DNA of 49,396 nt from RGIG5612 sp963589005 (GTDB lineage: Bacteria > Bacillota > Clostridia > Lachnospirales > Lachnospiraceae): positions 1 to 49,396 of the forward strand of contig CAVAJR010000018.1 in NCBI GenBank assembly GCA_963589005.1, read 5' to 3'. Each line of letters starts with the position of its first letter. Position 1 is the stretch's first letter. A program made the translations under genes and the position numbers. Shown here in pieces: positions 33,665 to 43,492 of the stretch. Under the pieces are notes generated by a model. It was not told the origin of the DNA. It did not search any database and worked only from the letters and a program-made list of their open reading frames with translations.

Positions 33665-34930
33665 ATGAATATAATGGTTGTAGGCGGAGGCGGACGCGAA
33701 CACGCCATCATCAAGAAGTTAAAGGAAAATCCCGGCATCACCAATATCTATGCTCTTCCCGGAAACGGCGGCATCGCCAGGGATGCCATATGTGTGGATA
33801 TCAAAGCCACGGAAATAGATAAGATTACAGCATTTGCCAAGGAAAATGCTGTTGACTATGCGGTAGTTGCTCCGGACGATCCTCTGGTTCTGGGATGTGT
33901 TGATGCATTAAATGAAGCCGGAATTCCATGCTTCGGGCCAAGAGCAAATGCTGCTATTATCGAGGGCAGCAAGGTCTTCTCTAAAAATCTCATGAAGAAA
34001 TATGGCATACCGACGGCCGAATACGAGACCTTCAATGACATGGAAGCTGCACTTAATTATCTTGAAACAGCTCCGATACCTACGGTAATCAAAGCCGACG
34101 GACTGGCTCTCGGCAAGGGCGTTATCATCGCAGAAACCCGTGAGGATGCCAAAAAGGCTGTTAAAGAAATGATGCAGGATAAGAAATTTGGCAAATCCGG
34201 CGACAATATCGTTATCGAGGAATTCCTTACAGGTCCTGAAGTATCTGTCCTGTCATTTACCGACGGCAAGACTGTTGTCCCTATGATCTCTTCAATGGAT
34301 CACAAACGTGCAGGAGACAATGATACCGGTCTTAACACAGGCGGCATGGGAACAATTGCTCCTAATCCTTATTATACCCAGGAAATAGCCGAGCGCTGCA
34401 TGAAGGAGATCTTCCTTCCGACTATCAATGCGATGAATGCAGAAGGACGTACATTTACCGGCTGCCTGTATTTCGGACTTATGATCACAGCGCAAGGTCC
34501 TAAGGTCATTGAGTATAACTGCCGTTTCGGAGATCCTGAGACTCAGGTAGTTCTTCCGCTTCTGGAAAGCGATCTTCTTACTGTTATGCAGGCAACAACT
34601 AACGCAGCTCTGGCAGAAACAGAAGTTAAATTCAGCAATAAGAGTGCCTGCTGCGTGATCATGGCTTCTGAAGGATATCCTCTCTCTTATGAGAAAGGTT
34701 TCGAAATGCATATCCCGGATGAAATCTCAGACAGCGTATATGTGGCCGGAGCTAAGGCAGAAGACGGCAAGCTCCTTACAAACGGAGGCCGTGTGCTGGG
34801 AGTTACGGCAGTTGAGGATACTCTCGCCGATGCAATAGATGCCGCATATGAGAAGGTGAAAATGATTACATTTGACAATGCATATTATAGGCATGATATC
34901 GGTGCACGCGCACTGAAGGCGATAAAGTAG
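33665..34930 (+). CDS. purD: Phosphoribosylamine-glycine ligase
   Basis: PurD joins glycine to phosphoribosylamine with ATP, the second pathway step. The 421-residue ATP-grasp enzyme begins MNIMVVGGGGREHAI, has PTVIKADGLALGKGVIIA for nucleotide binding, MDHKRAGDNDTGLNTGGMG and YNCRFGDPETQ for metal and substrate binding. The length is typical. The 90-base gap from purH holds an ACGGAG ribosome site and nothing else notable. Confidence 0.97.
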   Translation: MNIMVVGGGGREHAIIKKLKENPGITNIYALPGNGGIARDAICVDIKATEIDKITAFAKENAVDYAVVAPDDPLVLGCVDALNEAGIPCFGPRANAAIIEGSKVFSKNLMKKYGIPTAEYETFNDMEAALNYLETAPIPTVIKADGLALGKGVIIAETREDAKKAVKEMMQDKKFGKSGDNIVIEEFLTGPEVSVLSFTDGKTVVPMISSMDHKRAGDNDTGLNTGGMGTIAPNPYYTQEIAERCMKEIFLPTINAMNAEGRTFTGCLYFGLMITAQGPKVIEYNCRFGDPETQVVLPLLESDLLTVMQATTNAALAETEVKFSNKSACCVIMASEGYPLSYEKGFEMHIPDEISDSVYVAGAKAEDGKLLTNGGRVLGVTAVEDTLADAIDAAYEKVKMITFDNAYYRHDIGARALKAIK

Positions 34931-34970
34931 ACATTTCCATGTAAATAGAGCCTGAAGGAGGCATAAATAA

Positions 34971-37900
34971 ATGGTATACAGAATATTTGCAGAAAAAAAG
35001 CCGGAATTAGCTCATGAAGCTAATTCTCTTCTCTCAGAAGCTAAGACACTATTGGGCATACCCGCTCTTGAAGGTGTGCGCATCATTAATCGCTATGATG
35101 CTGAGAATATAACTAAGGAGCTCTTCGATTATGCTATCAGCACAGTATTCTCAGAGCCCCAATTAGATATAACATCCGATACATTAAATACTGATCCTGA
35201 TGATACATGCTTCGCAGTTGAGTACCTGCCCGGACAATTCGACCAGCGTGCCGACTCTGCTGCCCAGTGTATTCAGATCATCTCTAAATCTGAACGTCCT
35301 CTTATCCGTACCGCTAAGGTATATGTATTAAGCGGCAAACTCACAGAAGCAGATGTTGAAAAGATCAAAAAATATGTTATCAACCCGGTTGAGGCCAGAG
35401 AGGCCAGCTTCGATCTTCCTGAAACACTGAACATTAAATATGATATTCCTACAGAGGTTAAAACATTAGATGGTTTTACCTCCCTTGATGAGGCTGGTCT
35501 GGCTTCATTTATCAAGGATTATGGTCTGGCTATGGATGAAGGGGATATTGCCTTCTGCCAGAAATATTTTCAATCAGAACACAGGGATCCTACTATTACA
35601 GAGATCCGCATGATCGATACATATTGGTCAGATCATTGCCGTCATACAACATTTAATACGATAATTGATGACGTTACATTTGAAGAACCTCAGGTACAGA
35701 AGGCTTACGAAGATTACCTGGCTGTCCGCAAGGAGCTGGGCAGGACCAAGCCTATCTGCCTTATGGATCTGGGTACTATCGCTGTTAAGGCCCTTAAAAA
35801 GTCCGGACAGCTAACGAAGCTGGACGAAAGCGAGGAGATCAATGCATGCACAGTTAAGGTTGATGTAACTGTAGACGGTGTAACTGAACCATGGCTGTTA
35901 TTGTTCAAAAATGAAACTCATAACCATCCGACGGAGATCGAACCATTCGGTGGTGCTGCTACCTGTATTGGCGGTGCTATCCGTGATCCTCTGTCAGGAC
36001 GTTCTTATGTATATGGTGCTATGCGTGTAACCGGTGCTGCTGATCCGTTAAAGCCTATTGACGAAACTATCAAGGGCAAACTCCCTCAGAGAAAGATCGT
36101 GACAACAGCTGCTGCCGGATATTCTTCATATGGCAATCAGATCGGTCTTGCTACCGGTATTGTTGACGAGATCTATCATCCGGGTTATGCAGCTAAACGT
36201 ATGGAGATCGGTGCGGTTATCGCAGCGGCTCCGGCTGAAAATGTTCGCCGTGAAGTTCCTTCTCCGGGGGATGTAGTGATCCTGCTGGGCGGTGCTACCG
36301 GCCGTGATGGCTGCGGCGGTGCTACCGGCTCATCCAAATCCCATACAGTTGAATCCCTTGAAACCTGCGGTGCTGAAGTTCAGAAGGGCAACGCTCCTGA
36401 GGAAAGAAAACTTCAGCGGCTTTTCAGGAACAAGGAAGCCAGCCTTATGATCAAGCGCTGCAATGACTTTGGTGCAGGCGGCGTATCTGTTGCTATCGGC
36501 GAATTGGCAGAAGGACTCGAGATCGATCTTAATGCAGTTCCTAAGAAATATGACGGTTTGGATGGTACAGAACTAGCCATTTCCGAGAGCCAGGAACGTA
36601 TGGCAGTTGTAGTCGAGCCCCATAATGTTGAGGCGTTCTTAAAACTTGCAGATGCAGAAAATCTTAAGGCTACTCCGGTTGCCGTAGTTAAAGAAGAGCC
36701 TCGTCTTGTAATGCATTGGAACGGCAAGGAAATAGTCAATATCAGCCGTGAATTTTTGGATTCAAACGGCGCTGAAAAGCATATATCAGTCGAGGCTGCA
36801 CCATGCGTACCGGCCGATAAAATTGTCACAGGTTCATTTGCTGACAATTATAAGGCGGTTGCAGATGATCTTAACACCTGCTCTAAGAGAGGTCTGTCAG
36901 AAAGATTCGACTCTACCATCGGTGCCGGAACAGTGCTCATGCCATTTGGCGGCAAGCATCAATTGACCCCTGTCCAGGCAATGGTTCAGAAGCTCTCTGT
37001 CGAGAAAAAGCATACAGATGACTGCTCTCTTATGGCATTTGGCTACAATCCATTTATCTCAGAAAAGAGTCCGTTCCATGGTGCATATCTGGCAGTGGTA
37101 GAATCTGTCTGCAAACTTATAGCATCAGGTGCACAGTTTAAGGATGTATATCTTACATTCCAGGAATATTTCGAGAAGCTGGGACATAATGCTAAGAGCT
37201 GGGGCAAACCATTTTCAGCATTGCTCGGTGCATTTAAAGCACAGATGGGACTGGGCATCGGCTCCATCGGCGGCAAGGATTCTATGAGCGGATCATTTGA
37301 ATCAATCCATGTTCCTCCGACGCTGGTTTCATTTGCAGTTACTACTCAGAAGGTATCCGATATCGTATCTCCTGAATTCAAAGCAGCCGGTCACAAGGTT
37401 ATCCTGCTCACTCCTAAGGAGGGCGATAACCACCTACCAAATCCAGAGTCACTTATAGCAGTATTTGATCAGGTTACTTCACTTCTGAGATCAGGCAAGG
37501 CTGTTGCCTGCTATACACCTGGTATGGGCGGCATCGCAGAGGCTATCATGAAGATGTCATTTGGCAATGGTTTGGGATTTGCCTATAACAATAAACTCTC
37601 CCTTCAGGATATCTTCGGATACAGCTATGCGTCGTTCCTGCTGGAGGTTACTGAGGATATCGACCCTGAGCATACTATCGGTACTGTTACACAGACTGCA
37701 GCTATTACATATGGGGATGAATCCTTAGATCTCAAGGAACTGCTGGATATCTATGAGAATAAATTAGAGAGCGTATTCCCATGCAACATAGAAGATGCCG
37801 ATACCGAGACTAATAATTATTCTTATGAAACAATGACCCGCGTGGCTCCTGCCATTAAGATTGCCAAGCCTAAGGTTCTGATTCCTGCATTTCCTGGCAC

Positions 37901-38663
37901 AAACTGCGAGATGGACAGCGCCAAGGCTGTGGCAGACGCCGGTGCAGAGCCTGAGGTTATCGTAATCAATAACCTGACAGCAGACGGTATCAGCAGAAGC
38001 ATTGAGAAATTCGCAGCTGAACTTAAGCGTTCCCAGATGATATTCATCCCCGGCGGATTCTCGGGCGGCGACGAGCCTGACGGAAGCGGCAAATTTATCA
38101 CAGCCTTCTTCCGCAATGCACAGATCAAAGAAGGCGTTACTGAACTTCTTGAAAGAAGAGATGGTCTTATGTGCGGTATCTGCAACGGTTTCCAGGCATT
38201 GATCAAGTTAGGTCTGGTGCCTTATGGCAAGATAATTGACACGGATGCTTCATGCCCTACTCTTACATTTAATACCATAGGACGCCATCAGTCACGCATC
38301 GTGCGCACTCGTGTAGCTTCCAACAAGTCGCCATGGCTCAGCCTGACTAATGTAGGAGATATATATAATGTTCCTATCTCCCATGGTGAGGGACGTTTCC
38401 TGGCAAGTGAGGAATTAATAAGTCAGTTAGCGGCAAATGGTCAGATCGCAACTCAATATGTTGACCTGGAAGGCAATGCATCTGCCGATATTCACTTCAA
38501 TCCTAACGGTTCCATGCATGCCATCGAAGGCATCACATCTCCGGACGGACGAGTATTCGGCAAGATGGGACACAGTGAACGTATCGGCGCAGGATTATAC
38601 AAGAACGTACCGGGCGAATATGACATCAGGATGTTCGAGGCAGCAGTAAAGTACTTTAATTAA
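34971..38663 (+). CDS. purL: Phosphoribosylformylglycinamidine synthase, single-chain
   Basis: The 1230-residue enzyme makes FGAM from FGAR, glutamine and ATP. This is the large single-polypeptide type, with an N-terminal PurS-like region, two AIR-synthetase-like halves (HNHPTEIEPFGGAATCIGG; GSIGGKDSMSG) and a C-terminal glutamine amidotransferase with nucleophile motif CGICNGFQ and SHGEGRF. Clostridia often carry this form rather than purSQL. GAAGGAGG precedes the ATG. Confidence 0.97.
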   Translation: MVYRIFAEKKPELAHEANSLLSEAKTLLGIPALEGVRIINRYDAENITKELFDYAISTVFSEPQLDITSDTLNTDPDDTCFAVEYLPGQFDQRADSAAQCIQIISKSERPLIRTAKVYVLSGKLTEADVEKIKKYVINPVEAREASFDLPETLNIKYDIPTEVKTLDGFTSLDEAGLASFIKDYGLAMDEGDIAFCQKYFQSEHRDPTITEIRMIDTYWSDHCRHTTFNTIIDDVTFEEPQVQKAYEDYLAVRKELGRTKPICLMDLGTIAVKALKKSGQLTKLDESEEINACTVKVDVTVDGVTEPWLLLFKNETHNHPTEIEPFGGAATCIGGAIRDPLSGRSYVYGAMRVTGAADPLKPIDETIKGKLPQRKIVTTAAAGYSSYGNQIGLATGIVDEIYHPGYAAKRMEIGAVIAAAPAENVRREVPSPGDVVILLGGATGRDGCGGATGSSKSHTVESLETCGAEVQKGNAPEERKLQRLFRNKEASLMIKRCNDFGAGGVSVAIGELAEGLEIDLNAVPKKYDGLDGTELAISESQERMAVVVEPHNVEAFLKLADAENLKATPVAVVKEEPRLVMHWNGKEIVNISREFLDSNGAEKHISVEAAPCVPADKIVTGSFADNYKAVADDLNTCSKRGLSERFDSTIGAGTVLMPFGGKHQLTPVQAMVQKLSVEKKHTDDCSLMAFGYNPFISEKSPFHGAYLAVVESVCKLIASGAQFKDVYLTFQEYFEKLGHNAKSWGKPFSALLGAFKAQMGLGIGSIGGKDSMSGSFESIHVPPTLVSFAVTTQKVSDIVSPEFKAAGHKVILLTPKEGDNHLPNPESLIAVFDQVTSLLRSGKAVACYTPGMGGIAEAIMKMSFGNGLGFAYNNKLSLQDIFGYSYASFLLEVTEDIDPEHTIGTVTQTAAITYGDESLDLKELLDIYENKLESVFPCNIEDADTETNNYSYETMTRVAPAIKIAKPKVLIPAFPGTNCEMDSAKAVADAGAEPEVIVINNLTADGISRSIEKFAAELKRSQMIFIPGGFSGGDEPDGSGKFITAFFRNAQIKEGVTELLERRDGLMCGICNGFQALIKLGLVPYGKIIDTDASCPTLTFNTIGRHQSRIVRTRVASNKSPWLSLTNVGDIYNVPISHGEGRFLASEELISQLAANGQIATQYVDLEGNASADIHFNPNGSMHAIEGITSPDGRVFGKMGHSERIGAGLYKNVPGEYDIRMFEAAVKYFN

Positions 38664-38703
38664 TGCTGCGTGCCGTTTCAGTGCAGGACCATAAACCAAC
38701 CTG

Positions 38704-38779
38704 GTTCCGGGCGGCACAGCGACTGCCGCGCGCCGGAACTTACAGCGCCGTTTTAACATTGTTCTTATGCTAAAACGGC
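38704..38779 (+). repeat. Two strong hairpins between purL and fhs
   Basis: GTTCCGG-GCGGCA (38704-38716) pairs with TGCCGC-GCG-CCGGAAC (38724-38739) with a 3-base bulge, and GCCGTTTTA (38747-38755) pairs perfectly with TAAAACGGC (38771-38779). No T-run follows either, so neither is a classical terminator. They may be processing or stability elements in the purine mRNA. Confidence 0.6.
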
Positions 38780-38824
38780 ACATATACAGTTATTCAGCAA
38801 TATACAATAATGGGGAGAACAAAA

Positions 38825-40501
38825 ATGGCATACTTATCGGATATTGAGATCGCACAAGCATACAAGCCGGAGCATATTAAGGCTATTGCAGAACGTGCGC
38901 ATGTAGACGAAAAATATATTGAACAATATGGTAATTACAAGGCCAAAATAGATCTGTCATTATTAAATGAAACTAATCGTCCTAATGGCAAACTGATCCT
39001 TGTTACTGCCATCACTCCTACTCCTGCAGGAGAAGGCAAGACAACTACCACCATCGGTCTGGCTGACGGACTCAGGCGTATCGGCAAGGATGTAACGGTT
39101 GCATTAAGAGAGCCGTCATTGGGACCGGTATTTGGCATCAAGGGCGGTGCTGCCGGAGGCGGATATGCACAAGTCGTTCCTATGGAGGATATCAATCTGC
39201 ATTTTACCGGTGATTTTCATGCTATAGGTGCTGCCAATAACCTGCTGGCAGCAATGCTGGACAATCACATCCAGCAAGGTAATGACCTTAATATAGATGT
39301 CAGAAAGATCACGTGGAAACGCTGTGTCGATATGAATGACAGACAGTTAAGATTCATCGTTGACGGTCTGGGCGGCAAGGTAAATGGAACACCTAGGGAG
39401 GACGGATTCGATATCACAGTAGCCAGCGAGATTATGGCAGTATTATGTCTGGCCACCTCGATCACAGATTTAAAGGAACGCTTGTCCCGCATTATCGTCG
39501 GATATACTTATGATGACAAGCCTGTAACCTGTGGGGATCTCAAGGCACAAGGAGCTATGACCGCTCTTCTCAAGGATGCATTAAAGCCTAATCTGGTACA
39601 GACGCTTGAAGGCACTCCGGCATTTGTCCACGGCGGCCCATTTGCCAATATCGCCCACGGCTGCAATTCTGTTATCGCAACCAAGATGGCCCTCAAGATG
39701 GGCGATTACACCGTAACTGAGGCAGGATTCGGTGCAGACTTAGGCGCCGAGAAATTCCTTGATATCAAATGCCGCATGGCAGGTCTGACCCCCGATGCGG
39801 TAGTCGTTGTTGCGACAGTTCGTGCGCTTAAGATGCACGGCGGTCTTGATAAGAAGGAGCTGGCAAATGAGGATCTGTCCGCACTCGAAAGAGGCATTCC
39901 GAACCTGCTGCGTCATGTATCAAATATCAAGAATGTATATAAGCTCCCTTGCGTTGTTGCAATTAACCGTTTTCCAACGGATACGGATGCGGAGATTGAT
40001 TTTATCATCACAAAATGTAAGGAACTCAGTGTAAATACCGTTTTATCTACTGTATGGGCAGACGGCGGCAAGGGCGGCGAGGCTCTCGCAAGAGAGGTTG
40101 CGCGTCTATGCGACGAAGAACAAGGCAACTTCACGTTCAGTTATACAGACGAAATGTCACTGGAAGAAAAGATAAATGCTGTAGTTTGCAAGATCTACCA
40201 TGGAATTGGTGTCAATTATCTGCCAGCCGCTAGAAAGCAGCTGCAGAAACTAGAAGATCTGGGGTTTGGCAAATGCCCGGTATGTATTGCAAAAACACAA
40301 TACAGCTTCTCCGATGATGCTACCAAACTGGGGGCTCCTGAGGATTTTACTATCACTGTTAAGAATGTTAAGGTATCTGCCGGTGCAGGCTTCGTAGTCG
40401 TACTTACCGGTGACATCATGACTATGCCAGGTCTTCCTAAGGTTCCTGCCGCTGAGAAGATAGATGTAGATGAAAACGGCAAGATCACTGGACTGTTCTG
40501 A
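38825..40501 (+). CDS. fhs: Formate-tetrahydrofolate ligase
   Basis: Fhs makes 10-formyl-tetrahydrofolate from formate, ATP and THF. TPTPAGEGKTTTTIGLADGL (P-loop) and the REPSLGPVFGIKGGAAGGGYAQV block are hallmarks. I place the start at ATG 38825, preceded by GGGGAGA; an in-frame ATG at 38810 overlaps that ribosome site. The 558 residues match the usual length. As last gene of the purine operon it supplies the formyl donor for PurN and AICAR transformylase. Confidence 0.97.
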   Translation: MAYLSDIEIAQAYKPEHIKAIAERAHVDEKYIEQYGNYKAKIDLSLLNETNRPNGKLILVTAITPTPAGEGKTTTTIGLADGLRRIGKDVTVALREPSLGPVFGIKGGAAGGGYAQVVPMEDINLHFTGDFHAIGAANNLLAAMLDNHIQQGNDLNIDVRKITWKRCVDMNDRQLRFIVDGLGGKVNGTPREDGFDITVASEIMAVLCLATSITDLKERLSRIIVGYTYDDKPVTCGDLKAQGAMTALLKDALKPNLVQTLEGTPAFVHGGPFANIAHGCNSVIATKMALKMGDYTVTEAGFGADLGAEKFLDIKCRMAGLTPDAVVVVATVRALKMHGGLDKKELANEDLSALERGIPNLLRHVSNIKNVYKLPCVVAINRFPTDTDAEIDFIITKCKELSVNTVLSTVWADGGKGGEALAREVARLCDEEQGNFTFSYTDEMSLEEKINAVVCKIYHGIGVNYLPAARKQLQKLEDLGFGKCPVCIAKTQYSFSDDATKLGAPEDFTITVKNVKVSAGAGFVVVLTGDIMTMPGLPKVPAAEKIDVDENGKITGLF

Positions 40502-40619
40502 TCTTAAATTCGCAGGAGACTGCCCGATAGCCGAAAGTCAAATCCTGGAACAGATTAGAAAACAGAAGATCGCCCTCCGAATAATTTTCGTTATATGCAT
40601 TTTCTAAGATATCGTGATG

Positions 40620-40657
40620 ATGAGCCAAGGCTTCGGACAAACCCGGCCTTGGCTCAT
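40620..40657. terminator. Probable terminator at the end of the purine operon
   Basis: ATGAGCCAAGG (40620-40630) and CCTTGGCTCAT (40647-40657) form a perfect 11-bp stem around 16 bases, between the convergent fhs and macro-domain genes. There is no clear T-run on either side, so termination could be inefficient or factor-assisted. Confidence 0.55.
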
Positions 40658-40684
40658 TACTTGCACTCTTCCATCAGCGGCATA

Positions 40685-41212
40685 TTAAAAAGCTGCGGGC
40701 TCTGCATCCACTTCTGCTTCATACACAGCCTCAGTGTGAGCATCAAATAATACCCACTCCACCAGGTCAAAACTCTCAGGATTCTCCTGTAAGAAACGCG
40801 TTACTGTACTTACAGCAATCTTCGCTGCACGCTCTACCGGAAAACTATACACACCTGTAGATATAGATGGAAATGCAATTCTTCTGATTCCATTCTCCAT
40901 AGCCAGCTTCACGGAATTAAAATAGCAATTGGCCAGCAGCTCATCTTCATGTTCCCCGCCGCCATACCATATCGGTCCGACAGTATGTATTACATAATCA
41001 CAGGGCAATTTATATGCCTTCGTTATCTTGGCTTCTCCGGTTGCACATCCATTAAGCGTCCTGCACTCTGCCAAAAGCTCCGGTCCTGCTGCACGATGAA
41101 TCGCGCCGTCTACTCCACCTCCGCCAAGAAGAGAATTGTTCGCAGCATTTACGATCGCCTGCACATCTGTAATTTTTGTTATGTCACCCCTAATTGCTTT
41201 TATTGAATACAT
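40685..41212 (-). CDS. Macro domain protein (ADP-ribose/O-acetyl-ADP-ribose hydrolase-like)
   Basis: The 175-residue protein is a single macro domain of the YmdB type: GDITKITDVQAIVNAANNSLLGGGGVDGAIHRAAG near the N-terminus and the phosphate loop PSISTGVYSFPVE. Related enzymes remove O-acetyl-ADP-ribose or ADP-ribose from proteins. The start at 41212 has AAGGAGAG just upstream; a longer start at 41260 adds 16 basic residues without support. It stands alone, convergent with fhs. Confidence 0.9.
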   Translation of the reverse strand: MYSIKAIRGDITKITDVQAIVNAANNSLLGGGGVDGAIHRAAGPELLAECRTLNGCATGEAKITKAYKLPCDYVIHTVGPIWYGGGEHEDELLANCYFNSVKLAMENGIRRIAFPSISTGVYSFPVERAAKIAVSTVTRFLQENPESFDLVEWVLFDAHTEAVYEAEVDAEPAAF

Positions 41213-41317
41213 CAGCTCTCTCCTTCTAATTCCAGTTCTTCCATACATCCGGTTGATCATATTCTCTAATCCGCCATTTGATCATACCACAAAGACTATT
41301 CCTCTGTAATCATCAGC

Positions 41318-41548
41318 TTAATACTTAAAAATGACGATTTTACACTCTTCACAAATAGAAGCAGCCACTCTTGTTCTATGGCTTGGTTTAAGCTCTGTGA
41401 TTTTCACAAATCCTTCTGCATTTTTAGCATTTTCAAATACTCCCGGCACTTCATTCGCAAAGCTAAAAGCACCATCTTTACTGCAAAACAAATATCCATC
41501 ACGCATTTCTTTACCGCATTCAGGGCATTTCATTATACTCATCTCCAT
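41318..41548 (-). CDS. Small zinc-ribbon protein (DUF6487-like)
   Basis: The 76-residue protein begins MEMSIMKCPECGKEMRDGYLFC and ends CEECKIVIFKY, giving CxxC pairs at both ends that would form a zinc ribbon. The family, as I recall it, is DUF6487, of unknown function. It begins one base after the stop of the XRE-AbrB gene, so the two are co-translated. The internal ATG at 41533 (MKCPECGK), with GGAG upstream, is an alternative start. Confidence 0.7.
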   Translation of the reverse strand: MEMSIMKCPECGKEMRDGYLFCSKDGAFSFANEVPGVFENAKNAEGFVKITELKPSHRTRVAASICEECKIVIFKY

Positions 41549-41549
41549 T

Positions 41550-41990
41550 TCATTCCCCGGTCATTTTCCTACTTGATTTTAATGCTTCTTGTATTCGCTG
41601 TTCAAAGACTTCTGCTTTAACAAGGGCAATTCCTTCTGCATCATCTCCGAGAACTACTAATCTGTCGCCCTCGTTAAGTTCAAAGGTTTCCCTTGCAGCT
41701 TTCGGTATTACAATCTGACCTTTGCTTCCGACAGTGACTGTGCCCCATAAATGCTTACCCACCGGAGCAGGAGCAATCTTTACATTGTCGAATTTGTTGT
41801 CCTGATGAATAAGCGAATCTATCGTAACTCCATAGTATTTTGCCAGTTTATCGCATTTATCAATATCAGGATAAGTCTCTCCCTGTTCCCATTTAGAATA
41901 GGACTGTCTGGAAATCCCTATCACTTCTGCGACTTGTTCTTGCGTCAGTCCTTTGATATTACGAAGGAATATCAGGTTATCTGCTAACAC
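41550..41990 (-). CDS. XRE-AbrB fusion transcriptional regulator
   Basis: The N-terminal half is an XRE/Cro helix-turn-helix (IKGLTQEQVAEVIGISRQSYSKWEQGETYP), and the C-terminal half is an AbrB/SpoVT swapped-hairpin domain (VTVGSKGQIVIPKAARETFELNEGDRLVVLGDD). I start at the GTG at 41990 because AGGAGG lies 8 bases upstream; the longer GTG at 41999 is inside that site. The protein is about 146 residues. It probably controls itself and the downstream zinc-ribbon gene. Confidence 0.82.
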   Translation of the reverse strand: MLADNLIFLRNIKGLTQEQVAEVIGISRQSYSKWEQGETYPDIDKCDKLAKYYGVTIDSLIHQDNKFDNVKIAPAPVGKHLWGTVTVGSKGQIVIPKAARETFELNEGDRLVVLGDDAEGIALVKAEVFEQRIQEALKSSRKMTGE

Positions 41991-42015
41991 TTGCTTCACC
42001 TCCTCGTCTGCTAAT

Positions 42016-42044
42016 ATTATATGTCCGAGAGGATATACTTTCCA
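42016..42044 (-). promoter_or_regulatory. Possible promoter of the XRE-AbrB gene
   Basis: A perfect TATAAT (42021-42016) is preceded 17 bases upstream by the weak -35 TGGAAA (42044-42039). Between them TATATCC-TCTC-GGACATATA is nearly palindromic and could be an operator. The rest of 42045-42239 holds only a weak CACATT/AATGTG hairpin. Confidence 0.4.
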
Positions 42045-42239
42045 CCATACAAACTTGTCATTATAGTCTTTTGAATGTTAATCTTATCTGCATTACTCTA
42101 ATGTCTTCTTTGCTGTTATCCCACATTCAATCAATGTGTGCTCTTTGTTTTGTATAATTAATCGAGTCGGCGGATTCCTTCTCTCCATGCAATCCATAGT
42201 CATCTTGCCTTACGGCTCAATGACTGTTTGTTATTCTTT

Positions 42240-43466
42240 TTATTTTATTGCCGCAAGTTCCATTACAACATCTAGAAATACATTTGCACCCGCTGCCAGA
42301 TCCTTTGGATCAGTAAATTCCTTTGGATTGTGACTAATACCATTTACACTCGGCACAAAAATCATCGCGGTCGGACAGATTCGTGCCATCATCTGGGCAT
42401 CCTGCCCTGCTCCGGAAGTCATACGTCGGGATGAAATTCCTCTTGCCTTAGCAGCCTTTTCCACCTTTTTTACAATTTCTTCATCAAACAAAACCGGATC
42501 GAACTCGGTCATACGTTCTGTTTTGACAGTCACATGATCGGTCTTTTCTAATTCCTTCAGATAACTTGCAAGTGCAGCCTCATCTGCATCCAGCTTGGCC
42601 TTATCCGGATTTCTCAAATCCACCGTGAACACAGCCTTGGATGGAATGACATTGACGGCATCCGGCTGAAATTCTATGGTTCCAACCGTAGCAACTCCAT
42701 TTGATTTTTCCACCAGTTCTCGCAGGAATACATTCACTTTTGCAGCAGCTAGTCCGGCATCCTTTCTAAGCGCAGTCGGGGTTGTTCCTGCATGATTTGC
42801 TGCACCTTCTATCGTCAAACGTTGCCAATGGATTCCCTGCAGATTTTCTACCGCTCCAATGGAAATTCCTTCCATATCCATAATTGGTCCCTGCTCAATA
42901 TGTAATTCGAGAAATACATGCGGTGTAATATATCCAGGTACAACTGTTCCTTCATAACCAATCCTTTTCAGTTCTTCTCCCAAAACGGTTCCATCGGTTC
43001 CTACTACAGCGAGTGCCTTCTCTACAGAAAGCCCGCCAGCATAAACAAGTGACCCCATCATATCTGGTGAATAACGCACACCCTCTTCATTTGTGAATGC
43101 TGCAACGACAATTGGTCTCTCTGTCGTGACATCCTGCTCCTTTAATGTTTTAACGACTTCAATACCTGAAATCACACCATAGCATCCATCATACTGACCA
43201 GCATCAATAACAGTATCAATATGAGAACCGATCATAATCGGCTTTTCCCCCTTATTCTCCTCAGTCTCCCATATTCCAAAAATATTTCCAATTGTATCCA
43301 CAACAACGGTTAATCCTGCATCTTTCATCCATGCAACCGTTTGATCTCTTCCCTCTTTATCTGCATCCGAGGCAGCCAACCTTGTTCTTCTTCCTTCTGA
43401 GTCCATTCCGATTCTGCCTAACTCATTGATTCTTTGCAGCAAACGTTCTTCATTTATTTTAATCAT
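42240..43466 (-). CDS. M20-type Zn-dependent amidohydrolase (N-carbamoyl-amino-acid hydrolase/allantoate amidohydrolase family)
   Basis: The 408-residue protein has the family's metal ligands: GSHIDTV, GQYDGCYGV, FTNEEGVR, LHIEQGPI and the C-terminal NGISHNPKEF. It also has the dimerisation-domain motif ANHAGTTPTALRKDA. Enzymes of this group cleave carbamoyl or ureido bonds. It lies 26 bases downstream of diaminopropionate ammonia-lyase on the same strand, a pairing that recalls the ygeX-ygeY region of Escherichia coli. The exact substrate is not known. Confidence 0.85.
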   Translation of the reverse strand: MIKINEERLLQRINELGRIGMDSEGRRTRLAASDADKEGRDQTVAWMKDAGLTVVVDTIGNIFGIWETEENKGEKPIMIGSHIDTVIDAGQYDGCYGVISGIEVVKTLKEQDVTTERPIVVAAFTNEEGVRYSPDMMGSLVYAGGLSVEKALAVVGTDGTVLGEELKRIGYEGTVVPGYITPHVFLELHIEQGPIMDMEGISIGAVENLQGIHWQRLTIEGAANHAGTTPTALRKDAGLAAAKVNVFLRELVEKSNGVATVGTIEFQPDAVNVIPSKAVFTVDLRNPDKAKLDADEAALASYLKELEKTDHVTVKTERMTEFDPVLFDEEIVKKVEKAAKARGISSRRMTSGAGQDAQMMARICPTAMIFVPSVNGISHNPKEFTDPKDLAAGANVFLDVVMELAAIK

Positions 43467-43492
43467 ATTTAACTTTTCCCTTCTTTAAATCC

